Positions 1-6,314 of a DNA stretch of 42,272 nucleotides are shown one piece after another (position 1 is the stretch's first letter; each line of letters opens with the position of its first letter). The notes beneath the pieces are model-generated. The model worked only from the letters and a program-made list of their open reading frames with translations. It was not told the DNA's origin and did no database searches. This DNA is from an uncultured Clostridia bacterium. Its GTDB lineage: Bacteria; Bacillota; Clostridia; Christensenellales; Borkfalkiaceae. Where the stretch lies: NCBI GenBank assembly GCA_947623655.1, contig CANQHG010000015.1:1-42272 (forward strand). The letters run 5' to 3'. Position numbers and translations under genes: made by a program.

Positions 1-72
1 GCTACTGGTCGGACTTGAACCGACGACCTGTTGATTACGAATCAACTGCTCTACCGACTGAGCCACAGTAGC
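1..72 (-). tRNA. tRNA-Thr (anticodon CGU)
   Basis: The minus strand folds as a complete 72-nt cloverleaf. The acceptor arms GCTACTG and CAGTAGC pair over 7 bp, the D arm contains AGTCGGTAGA, the anticodon stem GTTGA/TCAAC carries the loop TTCGTAA, and the T arm GTCGG TTCAAGT CCGAC is canonical. Loop positions 34-36 read CGT, which decodes ACG (threonine). The CCA end is not encoded directly after the acceptor arm as far as the window shows, because the gene ends at the window edge. Confidence 0.97.
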
Positions 73-118
73 ATGATGTCTTTTCACCGTGGGAACATAG
101 CGCCCCAATGCACTTTTT

Positions 119-147
119 ATTATATGGGAAAGTGCGGCAAAAAGCAA
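119..147 (-). promoter_or_regulatory. Promoter of tRNA-Thr
   Basis: On the minus strand a -35 box TTGCTT (142-147) is followed by a 17-nt spacer and a perfect -10 box TATAAT (119-124). The predicted start is near 112, giving a precursor with about 40 nt of 5' leader before the tRNA. Confidence 0.75.
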
Positions 148-577
148 GCGTTTTTGCAGTCATTTTTAAATTATTTTTCGGATTTCTCCGCGCTTTTTTG
201 AATGTCGGAAGAACGGAAAGAAAGTCCTCCGATCGCGTTCGGCGGCAGTCTCTCCTTGGAGAAGAGCCGAAACCCCTTCATCAGTCTCGCTTTGCTCGCC
301 GGCTGTCTCGGGCAGATATATTCCTGTCCTCTGTCACCGTTCGCGCGGGATAATGCGCTCACTCATCGCAAAACGTAGCGCACGGCGCACTGTGCTGATG
401 CGCAGAATTGCGTTTTGTGTCCCCCACAGGGGCGCAAACAACGATAGGAAAACTCTATAATAACAAAGGTTATATAACATATATTATATAATGAACAGCT
501 TAGATCCCCCGCTTACCGCGTCGGCGCCATAGCCGAAAAGATCCCCGAACGATGTACGGGAAATTTGCGGGAATTCT
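148..577. other. Intergenic region without a credible gene
   Basis: No ORF here has both a ribosome binding site and recognisable protein composition. The stretch around 280-310 resembles the TCAGTCTCGC/CTCG repeat seen near 35625. An AT-rich stretch holds two perfect 10-bp palindromes, GTTATATAAC (469-478) and ATTATATAAT (483-492), with centres 14 bp apart and about 90-110 bp upstream of the -35 box of the next gene. They could be a binding site or simply AT-rich DNA. Confidence 0.4.
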
Positions 578-606
578 TTGACAAGAATTTTTTCACATGG
601 TATACT
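578..606 (+). promoter_or_regulatory. Promoter of the formate/nitrite-type channel gene
   Basis: A consensus -35 box TTGACA (578-583), a 17-nt spacer and the -10 box TATACT (601-606) lie just upstream of the gene. The predicted start is near 613, so the leader is only about 13 nt and consists of little more than the AAGGAG ribosome binding site at 615-620. Confidence 0.88.
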
Positions 607-625
607 GTACCCATAAGGAGAAAAC

Positions 626-1348
626 ATGAAAGAAAAAATTCTCGACATTATAAGAAAGATCGTCGACGGGTTTCTCGCGGGCATGCTCATTTCCATCGGC
701 GGGGCGGTATTCCTCGCCTGTTCCCCCGAGATGCCGCCTGTCGGCAAATATGTCGGCGGGCTCTTCTTCTGCACGGCGCTCTTCTGCATCTGCGTAAAGG
801 GGTATGCGCTCTATACGGGTAAAATCGGCTATACGCTCGAAAAACATTCCAAAGAAGACATCTCCGTCATGCTTCTCGGTCTGCTCGGGAACTTTCTCGG
901 CACTGTCGCGTGCGGCTATCTCATCGCCGCGGCGATCCCGTCTTTAAAAGACACTGCGTTCACCCTCTGCAACAGCAAAGTGGAGACGCAGGCGCTGTGG
1001 CAGACCCTCGTCCGTGCCTTCTTCTGCGGCATTCTCGTCTATCTGGCGGTGGATCTCTATAAAAACCATAAAACGCCGCTCGGAGTTTTCTTCTGCATTC
1101 CCGCCTTTATTTTCAGCGGATACGAACACTCCATCGCCGATATGTTCTATTTTGCGGCCTCCGGCATCGCCTCGTGGGAAGCTTTCCTCTTCATCTGGAT
1201 CGTCATTTTGGGGAACTCCGTGGGCGGCCTCTTTATCCCTCTTTTAAAATGCGTCGGCGCGAAGAAACAGACTTCCGCCCCTCTTCCCGATCAAACGGCA
1301 GAGAAAAGCGAAGCGCAAAAACAGGAACAGAACAACGCCGCCGCTTAA
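626..1348 (+). CDS. Formate/nitrite transporter (FNT) family channel
   Basis: This 240-residue polytopic membrane protein belongs to the FocA/NirC family, pentameric channels for formate, nitrite or related small anions. Family signatures include GKYVGGLFFCTALFC near residue 35, a hydrophobic segment RAFFCGILVYLAVDLYK where the family has its broken helix, SGYEHSIADMFYF (the conserved EHSIA motif), and the C-terminal GNSVGGLFIP. About six transmembrane helices are visible, followed by a hydrophilic Gln/Glu/Ala-rich tail. The ATG is set by AAGGAG five bases upstream. The gene is monocistronic, with its own promoter and a strong terminator. Substrate cannot be decided from sequence; formate export is the usual role in fermenting Clostridia, which is inference. 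Confidence 0.9.
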   Translation: MKEKILDIIRKIVDGFLAGMLISIGGAVFLACSPEMPPVGKYVGGLFFCTALFCICVKGYALYTGKIGYTLEKHSKEDISVMLLGLLGNFLGTVACGYLIAAAIPSLKDTAFTLCNSKVETQALWQTLVRAFFCGILVYLAVDLYKNHKTPLGVFFCIPAFIFSGYEHSIADMFYFAASGIASWEAFLFIWIVILGNSVGGLFIPLLKCVGAKKQTSAPLPDQTAEKSEAQKQEQNNAAA

Positions 1349-1360
1349 ATACCGTAAGCA

Positions 1361-1386
1361 AGACTCCCCGCGGGGAGTCTTTTTTA
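1361..1386 (+). terminator. Rho-independent terminator of the FNT gene
   Basis: A perfect 20-bp palindrome made of AGACTCCCCG and CGGGGAGTCT (1361-1380) is followed by a run of T. It begins 12 bp after the stop codon of the channel gene. There is no T tract on the other strand. Confidence 0.92.
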
Positions 1387-1389
1387 CTG

Positions 1390-1596
1390 TTACGGTCTCT
1401 TTCTGCGCACGGCGAGCCGTTTGAGGGCGGCGCGGAGCCTTCCGAGCTTGCGCTCGTTCCCCTCGTCCTCGCTCAAAAGCCTCAGCGCTTCCTCGAGCTG
1501 AGATTTATTTGCCCGCCGCAGCGCGTCTTTAAACTGCGGGTCGCTCTCCGAATTTTCGATCAGTGCCATAAAAACAGACATCTCATGATCCGCCAC
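1390..1596 (-). CDS. Small hypothetical protein
   Basis: This 68-residue protein is charged and mostly helical, rich in Leu, Glu and Arg, with a basic end (LAVRRKRP). No family is recognised. The longest frame starts at GTG (1594-1596). An internal ATG at 1579-1581 (MSVFMALIENSES) is an alternative and may be better, because the promoter upstream would leave a leader of only about 8 nt before the GTG and about 23 nt before the ATG. Neither start has a strong ribosome binding site. It is divergent from an XRE regulator, and its start region is spanned by a perfect inverted repeat, so it may be the regulator's target. That link is inference. Confidence 0.55.
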   Translation of the reverse strand: MADHEMSVFMALIENSESDPQFKDALRRANKSQLEEALRLLSEDEGNERKLGRLRAALKRLAVRRKRP

Positions 1597-1609
1597 TCTG
1601 TTTTTATGG
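1566..1609. promoter_or_regulatory. Perfect 13-bp inverted repeat over the start of the small gene (operator candidate)
   Basis: CCATAAAAACAGA (1566-1578) and TCTGTTTTTATGG (1597-1609) are exact reverse complements separated by 18 bp. The right arm covers the predicted transcription start and the spacer covers the possible GTG start. A DNA-binding operator or an mRNA hairpin hiding the start are both possible. Confidence 0.55.
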
Positions 1610-1611
1610 GT

Positions 1612-1641
1612 ATTTTATCATAAACTTTGAGAATATGTCAA
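1612..1641 (-). promoter_or_regulatory. Promoter of the small minus-strand gene
   Basis: The minus strand has TTGACA (1636-1641), an 18-nt spacer and TAAAAT (1612-1617). The predicted start is about 1605, inside the right arm of the inverted repeat 1566-1609, which is a repressor-like position. Confidence 0.7.
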
Positions 1642-1725
1642 GGATTTGTTCATAATTTCCGAGTAAATAGATTTCAATGAAATATTTGCTCATACTTTAT
1701 GTTAAAATTGATTTACGAGGCAATT

Positions 1726-2040
1726 ATGAACTTTTCACTTCGCATCAAGGAACTGAGAGAGGAACGGGGGCTGTCGCAGGCGAAACTCGCGCGGGAGTTG
1801 AACGTCGGGACGGGAAGCGTGGGCATGTGGGAGAGCACACAGGAGATCCCGCCCGTCAGAAAACTGCTCGTTATAGCCGATTATTTCGGCGTTTCCCTCG
1901 ATTATCTCGTGGGAAAGAGCGATGTGAAAGTCCCCGCCGCCGAAAAAGATCCGTTCCTTGCGGAATACCGTGCGCTCTCTCCCGCGCGAAAAGCACTGCT
2001 TCACGGCCTTATCGCGAGCTGGAAAGAAGAGAACGGATAA
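1726..2040 (+). CDS. XRE-family HTH transcriptional regulator
   Basis: This 104-residue DNA-binding protein has a classic Cro/CI-type helix-turn-helix in the first 60 residues. Typical elements are LRIKELREERGLSQAKLARE, then GTGSVGMWESTQEIPP and LLVIADYFGVSLDYLVG. A short helical tail follows (LAEYRALSPARKALLHGLI), as in small single-domain repressors. The ATG at 1726 is chosen over an in-frame one at 1699 because ACGAGG lies six bases before it and the HTH begins there. It is divergent from the small gene at 1390-1596 with an inverted repeat between them, so autoregulation or control of the neighbour is plausible. It converges on spo0A with a 15-bp gap. Confidence 0.88.
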   Translation: MNFSLRIKELREERGLSQAKLARELNVGTGSVGMWESTQEIPPVRKLLVIADYFGVSLDYLVGKSDVKVPAAEKDPFLAEYRALSPARKALLHGLIASWKEENG

Positions 2041-2055
2041 AACAGGGCTTCGGCG

Positions 2056-2808
2056 TTATACCATATTCTCGAGGATGAGTTTGTCGGCGACGAGGGCGAT
2101 AAATTCACTGTTTGTAGGCTTTTCGGAGCCGATATACACGCGTGCGCCGAAAATGGCGTTGATCGCTTCGACCCGTCCCCTGTTCCAGGCGACCTCGATG
2201 GCGTGGCGAATGGCACGTTCCACTTTGCTGGCGCTCGTTTCGAAGCGTTCGCCGATGATGGGATAGAGCCCTTTCGTGACGTTGTTGATGATCGTGGGTT
2301 CTTCAACGGCCATCTTGATGCCTTCGCGCAGATATTTATATCCTTTGATGTGCGGCGGGATCCCGATGGAAATAAAGATATTGGAGATGCGTTCTTCGAG
2401 CGACCCCGCCCGTTTGCGCTCAATGGGCTCTTTTAAGGGCACGATGTCCGAGCAAAGTTCGGCAACTCTGTCTCCAACGAGCTGTGCCGAGACGGGTTTC
2501 ATGAAATAATACCTTGCGCCGAGGGAGATGACGCGGTTGATGATCTTGTCGTCGGAGAAGTTGCCGAGCACGATAAAATCCGTCTTTTTGCCGAGGCGTT
2601 TCGCGCCTTCGAGCACGGTGAAACCGTCGGCATTCTGCAAAAATAAGCTCAAAATCGTGACGGACGGCGCCTGCGATTCAAGAAGTTTGAGCCCTTCTTC
2701 GCCGTCTCCGGTCACGCCGCAGACTTCGAAATCTTTCCTGCCGCTGAAGTATTCTTTCAGCTCTTTGGCAAAGGTTTCATTGCTTTCAAGAATTAAAATT
2801 CGTTTCAT
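2056..2808 (-). CDS. spo0A: Spo0A-family response regulator with a degenerate receiver domain
   Basis: This 250-residue protein has a receiver domain (about 1-120) and the Spo0A DNA-binding domain (about 140-250). The C-terminal half is unmistakable: IPPHIKGYKYLREGI, SASKVERAIRHAIEVAW (recognition helix) and KPTNSEFIALVADKL. Aligned by eye to Bacillus Spo0A, the receiver has lost its active site. The acidic pair of the ADDN motif is Glu8-Ser9, the phosphoacceptor Asp is Ser54 (in TILSLFLQ) and the switch Thr is Gly82; the Lys is kept (Lys104, MKPV). Activation by a phosphorelay is therefore unlikely. MKRILIL is chosen as the start because the receiver begins there, although AGAGG sits an unusually long 13 bases upstream. 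The promoter carries paired palindromes and a 0A-like box. Confidence 0.93.
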   Translation of the reverse strand: MKRILILESNETFAKELKEYFSGRKDFEVCGVTGDGEEGLKLLESQAPSVTILSLFLQNADGFTVLEGAKRLGKKTDFIVLGNFSDDKIINRVISLGARYYFMKPVSAQLVGDRVAELCSDIVPLKEPIERKRAGSLEERISNIFISIGIPPHIKGYKYLREGIKMAVEEPTIINNVTKGLYPIIGERFETSASKVERAIRHAIEVAWNRGRVEAINAIFGARVYIGSEKPTNSEFIALVADKLILENMV

Positions 2809-2844
2809 AATGGTCTTATTACCTCTTTTCTGAATGGTAAACGC

Positions 2845-2873
2845 ATTATAAAACACAAATTCGGATTTGTAAA
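2845..2873 (-). promoter_or_regulatory. Promoter of spo0A
   Basis: The minus strand shows TTTACA (2868-2873), a 17-nt spacer and perfect TATAAT (2845-2850). The predicted start is about 2838, with a 30-nt leader to the ATG. Confidence 0.82.
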
Positions 2874-2876
2874 GTC

Positions 2877-2914
2877 ATTTTTGTACAAAAATCGGATAAA
2901 TTTTGTACAAAATT
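2877..2914. promoter_or_regulatory. Tandem 16-bp palindromes upstream of spo0A (paired operator)
   Basis: ATTTTTGTACAAAAAT (2877-2892) and AATTTTGTACAAAATT (2899-2914) are both perfect palindromes sharing the core TTTTGTACAAAA. Their centres are 22 bp apart, about two helical turns, so two dimers would sit on the same DNA face. They lie directly upstream of the spo0A -35 box, centred near -46 and -68, a usual activator position. The cognate regulator is not evident in the window. Confidence 0.75.
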
Positions 2915-2933
2915 CGTCTATTTTTGAATGAAA

Positions 2934-2942
2934 TTGTCGAAA
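2934..2942 (+). promoter_or_regulatory. 0A-box-like site
   Basis: TTGTCGAAA contains the TGTCGAA core of the Spo0A box known from Bacillus. It lies about 100 bp upstream of the predicted spo0A start and 20 bp beyond the paired palindromes, which would allow autoregulation. A single short match can be chance. Confidence 0.45.
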
Positions 2943-2981
2943 TTTGTGATTATTGAGTTAATTTTTATAAAATATTGAAAA

Positions 2982-3851
2982 TTATATGAAAATTTTCATG
3001 TGATTTTTCACAAGTTCTATCCCGATATTGCCGAGGGGGCCCTTCTCCCCGTCGAGATCCCAAACGAGGTCTTCCTCCGTTTCGATTTTGATCTTGCTCC
3101 CCTGCAGAAAGAGAACGTCTTTCCTTTTGACGCGGACGCCGCATAAAAACACGGCGCCGAGCGAAAACACAGCCGCCGCCCGCCGCAAAAACGCGGGCTT
3201 TTTTGCTTGTTTGATGACGGCGACCTCGAGCTTTCCATCCCGCATGCTCGCCTCTTTGTTGACGGGAAATCCCGCGACGGACCTGCCGTTGAGCACGAGG
3301 ACGAGCACGGCGTCTGTTTGCGTCTCCGCGCCGTCGCATACGATCTTTAATGGAAATACGCGGAGAGGAAAGCCGTGCCTGAGCCCGTAGAGCGCATAGG
3401 CGAGGGGGCCGAGCGCCTTTTTACGGGCCTGCGGGGTCTCATAAGTCGACTGCGTAAAGGCGCCCGCCGCGGCAACGTATGCCGAGTAACAGCCGCCCGT
3501 TTTCATGCAGTCGATGCGGACGGGTTTTCCCTTTAAAACGACCTTGAGCGCGCGCTTGAGATCGCGCGGGATCCCGAGGGAACGGGCGACGTCGTTCACC
3601 GTGCCCGACGGGAGATAGCCGAACCGTCCGCCTTGCGCCGCCTGCAAAACGGTGTGGAAAGTGCCGTCCCCGCCCGCGAATACGACGTCGCACGCCGCAT
3701 GTTTCACCCTATCCCGAAGGTCTTCGGCGCTCTTTGTCGCAACGGTCTCCACTTCGTCGTACTTTTTGAGCAGCGTCCTCTCGATCATGGGCGCTTTTTT
3801 TGCGATCTTTCCCTTTCCGCTCTGCGGATTGTAGAGAAACAGACACTTCAT
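2982..3851 (-). CDS. Diacylglycerol/lipid kinase family protein (YegS/BmrU/DgkB type)
   Basis: This 289-residue soluble lipid kinase of the DAGK catalytic family phosphorylates diacylglycerol or a related lipid at the membrane. Motifs are YNPQSGKGK at the N-terminus, FAGGDGTFHTVLQ (nucleotide-binding GGDGT) near residue 60, and PSGTVNDVARSLGIP. The C-terminal beta-rich domain ends with DLDGEKGP, as in the family. Length is normal. No Shine-Dalgarno is visible before the ATG. It follows the SPOR-like membrane gene by 30 bp on the same strand and may be translated from a shared transcript. It precedes spo0A, which has its own promoter. Exact substrate is not known. Confidence 0.88.
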   Translation of the reverse strand: MKCLFLYNPQSGKGKIAKKAPMIERTLLKKYDEVETVATKSAEDLRDRVKHAACDVVFAGGDGTFHTVLQAAQGGRFGYLPSGTVNDVARSLGIPRDLKRALKVVLKGKPVRIDCMKTGGCYSAYVAAAGAFTQSTYETPQARKKALGPLAYALYGLRHGFPLRVFPLKIVCDGAETQTDAVLVLVLNGRSVAGFPVNKEASMRDGKLEVAVIKQAKKPAFLRRAAAVFSLGAVFLCGVRVKRKDVLFLQGSKIKIETEEDLVWDLDGEKGPLGNIGIELVKNHMKIFI

Positions 3852-3881
3852 ATGTTATAGTTTTGACGCATCCGAGACTTT

Positions 3882-4562
3882 TCAAAAGTAATTTTCGGCG
3901 TCGAGGAGGGTGCAGGCGAGCGAAATTTGCAGATAGCGGACGTCCTTTGCAAACAAGATCTCCCGCGTTTTCTCCCGCATCTCCTGCGCGAGCCCGAAGA
4001 GGGTACGGTTCCACGCCCCGAAAAATCGGTCGGCATTGCACGAAATAAGCCCGTCGAGCGCGTCCGCCGCGCCTATGACATTTGCCTTTGCGGCCGTCTG
4101 GGAAAGGCTTCCCGTCTCGAGGCCATTGGCCGTGTCGTAGAGAAGCCGCGCGGCAGAGGCGGCCGTGTCGGCATTTCCTTTTACAGCGTCTTTGAGCTCC
4201 GCGTCCTTGCCCCGCAGCGTGAGGGTATCGGCAGAGCGCGCAAGCACATAGACGTTTTCTCCCCGCTGTTCCATCAGAGAACATACCCGCCGCGCGTCCG
4301 CCTTGGTATAGTAACAGGCGAGAATCACGCTGTCTTCATAGAGATAACCCGCCCCGCCCGCCGAGTATACTTCCCCGACGACGGCTGCGGAAGTACTGTC
4401 TTCGCAGTCGCGGACGAGAAAGTAGTACTCCAGACCGAGGGCGACGTCGGCGCGGGCGCGTCCCGTGTAAATGACGAGGACGAGAAAGACGGCGACGCAT
4501 GCGGCAAATGCGAATACGGAGATGAGCGTCCCTCTGAGCCGCAGACGATATCTTTGATACAT
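3882..4562 (-). CDS. Membrane-anchored protein with a SPOR-like segment
   Basis: This 226-residue protein has a short basic N-terminus, one transmembrane helix (about residues 11-32, TLISVFAFAACVAVFLVLVIYTG) and an exported remainder. Residues about 45-110 (YYFLVRDCEDS, then YTKADARRVCSLMEQRGENVYVLAR) resemble the beta-alpha-beta rhythm of SPOR peptidoglycan-binding domains; this is a weak match. The C-terminal half is helical and unrecognised. TATAAT and TATATT boxes lie immediately upstream of the ATG with no ribosome binding site, so the mRNA may be nearly leaderless or the true start may be further in. It is probably cotranscribed with the lipid kinase. Confidence 0.72.
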   Translation of the reverse strand: MYQRYRLRLRGTLISVFAFAACVAVFLVLVIYTGRARADVALGLEYYFLVRDCEDSTSAAVVGEVYSAGGAGYLYEDSVILACYYTKADARRVCSLMEQRGENVYVLARSADTLTLRGKDAELKDAVKGNADTAASAARLLYDTANGLETGSLSQTAAKANVIGAADALDGLISCNADRFFGAWNRTLFGLAQEMREKTREILFAKDVRYLQISLACTLLDAENYF

Positions 4563-4575
4563 ATTATAATATATG

Positions 4576-4600
4576 AAAAAACGCGTTCAGGCTGAACGCG
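4576..4600 (-). terminator. Terminator downstream of the U32-family gene
   Basis: On the minus strand CGCGTTC and GAACGCG (4594-4600 and 4582-4588) form a stem with a short loop followed by six T (4576-4581). It ends the minus-strand transcript coming from the tRNA-modification genes and separates it from the SPOR-like gene. Confidence 0.8.
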
Positions 4601-4632
4601 AATTCCGAAAAATTGCCGCGCCAAAAGCGTCG

Positions 4633-4780
4633 TGTCGAAGGGTCACCGCAGCAGAGAAATAGGGTGATGGTTCGACGGGGCTCACCATGACGCTATTTGG
4701 AATGCTTCCGTAGAGCATGCGGCGAGATGCTTCGGTAAGGCTTCCGCAGACTTCGTTAAACGTTCCTTCTCAGCATGACG
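4633..4780. repeat. Composite intergenic repeat, copy A
   Basis: The left part (TGTCGAAGGGTCACC to GGCTCACCATGAC, 4633-4691) is a reverse-oriented copy of the inner element described at 6129-6218. The right part contains GCGGCGAGATGCTTC and ends with CTCAGCATGACG (4769-4780), identical to the right end of the element at 6042-6308. Its end overlaps the final codons of the U32 gene. Confidence 0.75.
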
Positions 4781-5978
4781 CCGCACTTGTGCGGCAGCGC
4801 CTCAGAATATCGCCGACGCGGAGAGGATACGGACAATCAAACGTATATTTCGCCTGCACGAGCTTGGCGTCGGGACAAGGCGTGCCGTCCGCCGTTCTCA
4901 GATCCTCCACGACAAAGCGTTTGCGGAACGTCTCGCCCGGAGACAAGATCTCGAGCTCGTCTCCCTCGAAGAAGCGTCCGCGCATCTCCACGACGGGTTT
5001 TGCCCCTACCATGTCCGTGACAATGCCGATAAAATCGTACATGCCCCCCGTCTGTGAACTTTCCGTCGATTGGGACATGGTACCCCCGTTCAGTTCTTCC
5101 GACGTGATATACGGCCTGTGCGGACAGGACAAAAGTTCTTCCGCAAGTTGCGCCGTGAGCCCCCCGTCCATGATGCGGCGATAGGCGTTGACAACGGTCG
5201 CGAGATAAAATTCTCCTTTCATGCGCCCTTCGATCTTAAACGAACAGACGCCCGCATTTCCGAGTTCCGCAAGGAGAGAACTCATGTTGAGGTCCTTGCT
5301 GTTCATGACATATGTCGCCTTGCCGTCTTCTTCCACGTCGTAAAAATCCCGTGAGGCGCCTTCTTGCGTCCAAATACGGTACGCACGTCTGCACGCCTGC
5401 ACACATGCGCCCCTGTTGGCGGATCGGCCGTCCATATAATCGGACATGTAGCACCTGCCGCTGTACGAAATGCACATCGCGCCGTGGACGAACGCCTCGA
5501 GCTCAAGGGTCGGACAGGCGGCATGGATCTCTGCGATCTCGGAGAGGGAGAGTTCCCGCGCGAGGACGACGCGGCTCGCGCCCGCCCTTTGCCAGAATGC
5601 GGCGGAGGCGGCGTTCAGCGTGTTCGCCTGTGTGGAGATGTGGACGGGCAGAGAGGGCGCCGTCTCTCTGCAAAGAGCGAGCGCCCCGGGGTCGGAGACG
5701 AGCACGGCGTCGGCGCCGAACTTTTCAAGCAGGCGGAAGTGCTCCTTTAAATGCGGAAGATCGGCGTTTCGGGCGAAGATATTGGCGGCGACATACACTT
5801 TTTTGCCGCGCGCATGAGCATAGCGGAGCCCCTCATCGAGCTCTTCGTCCGTAAAATTATCGGCGAACGAGCGCAAAGAAAAAGCCTTGCCGCCGAGATA
5901 CACCGCGTCAGCGCCATAGGAAAAGGCCAATTTGAGTTTTGCAAGATTGCCCGCAGGGGCTAAAAGTTCGGGTTTCAT
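4770..5978 (-). CDS. U32-family protein, TrhP-like (tRNA uridine-34 hydroxylation)
   Basis: This 402-residue protein is of the peptidase-U32 family, now known to include the tRNA 5-hydroxyuridine enzymes TrhP/YegQ. Signatures are MKPELLAPAGN, YGADAVYLGG, FVHGAMCISYSGRC, NRGACVQACRRAYR and FKIEGRMKGEFY; the cysteines of GRC, GAC and QAC are the probable iron-sulfur ligands. The start is placed at MKPELLAPAGN because the 40 codons upstream are repeat-derived. There is no clear ribosome binding site. The TrmR-like methyltransferase two genes of context upstream acts on the same wobble position, supporting a joint role in making 5-methoxyuridine. The last residues (RTSAASC) and stop codon come from an adjoining repeat. 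Confidence 0.88.
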   Translation of the reverse strand: MKPELLAPAGNLAKLKLAFSYGADAVYLGGKAFSLRSFADNFTDEELDEGLRYAHARGKKVYVAANIFARNADLPHLKEHFRLLEKFGADAVLVSDPGALALCRETAPSLPVHISTQANTLNAASAAFWQRAGASRVVLARELSLSEIAEIHAACPTLELEAFVHGAMCISYSGRCYMSDYMDGRSANRGACVQACRRAYRIWTQEGASRDFYDVEEDGKATYVMNSKDLNMSSLLAELGNAGVCSFKIEGRMKGEFYLATVVNAYRRIMDGGLTAQLAEELLSCPHRPYITSEELNGGTMSQSTESSQTGGMYDFIGIVTDMVGAKPVVEMRGRFFEGDELEILSPGETFRKRFVVEDLRTADGTPCPDAKLVQAKYTFDCPYPLRVGDILRRCRTSAASC

Positions 5979-6041
5979 CGTTGTTTGTTGTGAATGGATC
6001 GTCGCACGGCGTGCCGCCGTGCGCTCATGCCGAGTCGCCCG

Positions 6042-6308
6042 CGTCATTCTGAGACGCGGTGGCCGCACGAAGTCCGATGACTTGACCTGAAGAATCACGC
6101 GGGGCGATTACAGCGGCGTTCTGATTACGTCATGGTGAGCTCTGTCGAACCATCGCCTTATTTCTTTACTGCGGTGATCCTTCGACACGACGCAAGGACA
6201 GCCTCGGCTCAGGATGACGCTATTTAGAACAGTGCCGTAGACAGTGCGGCGAGATGCTTCGGACAGTCTCTCGTAGACTGCGTTTGGATTTTGCGGCTCA
6301 GCATGACG
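6042..6308. repeat. Composite MITE-like repeat with an inner element
   Basis: The outer ends CGTCATTCTGAG (6042-6053) and CTCAGCATGACG (6297-6308) are imperfect inverted repeats, with subterminal GAAGAATC and GCGAGATGCTTC also matching inversely. In the middle sits a second palindromic unit of 90 bp. It runs from GTCATGGTGAGC (6129-6140) to GCTCAGGATGAC (6207-6218), with inner arms TGTCGAACCATC and GATCCTTCGACA. No ORF is credible. A related uninterrupted copy is at 40858-40994. These look like non-autonomous mobile or hairpin repeats. Confidence 0.78.
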
Positions 6309-6314
6309 CCGCAC

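Noticed and set aside
108-353. Plus-strand ORF downstream of the tRNA gene
   Set aside because: No ribosome binding site. It begins in the tRNA promoter region and contains repeat-like sequence, and its composition is rich in Arg and Phe without pattern.
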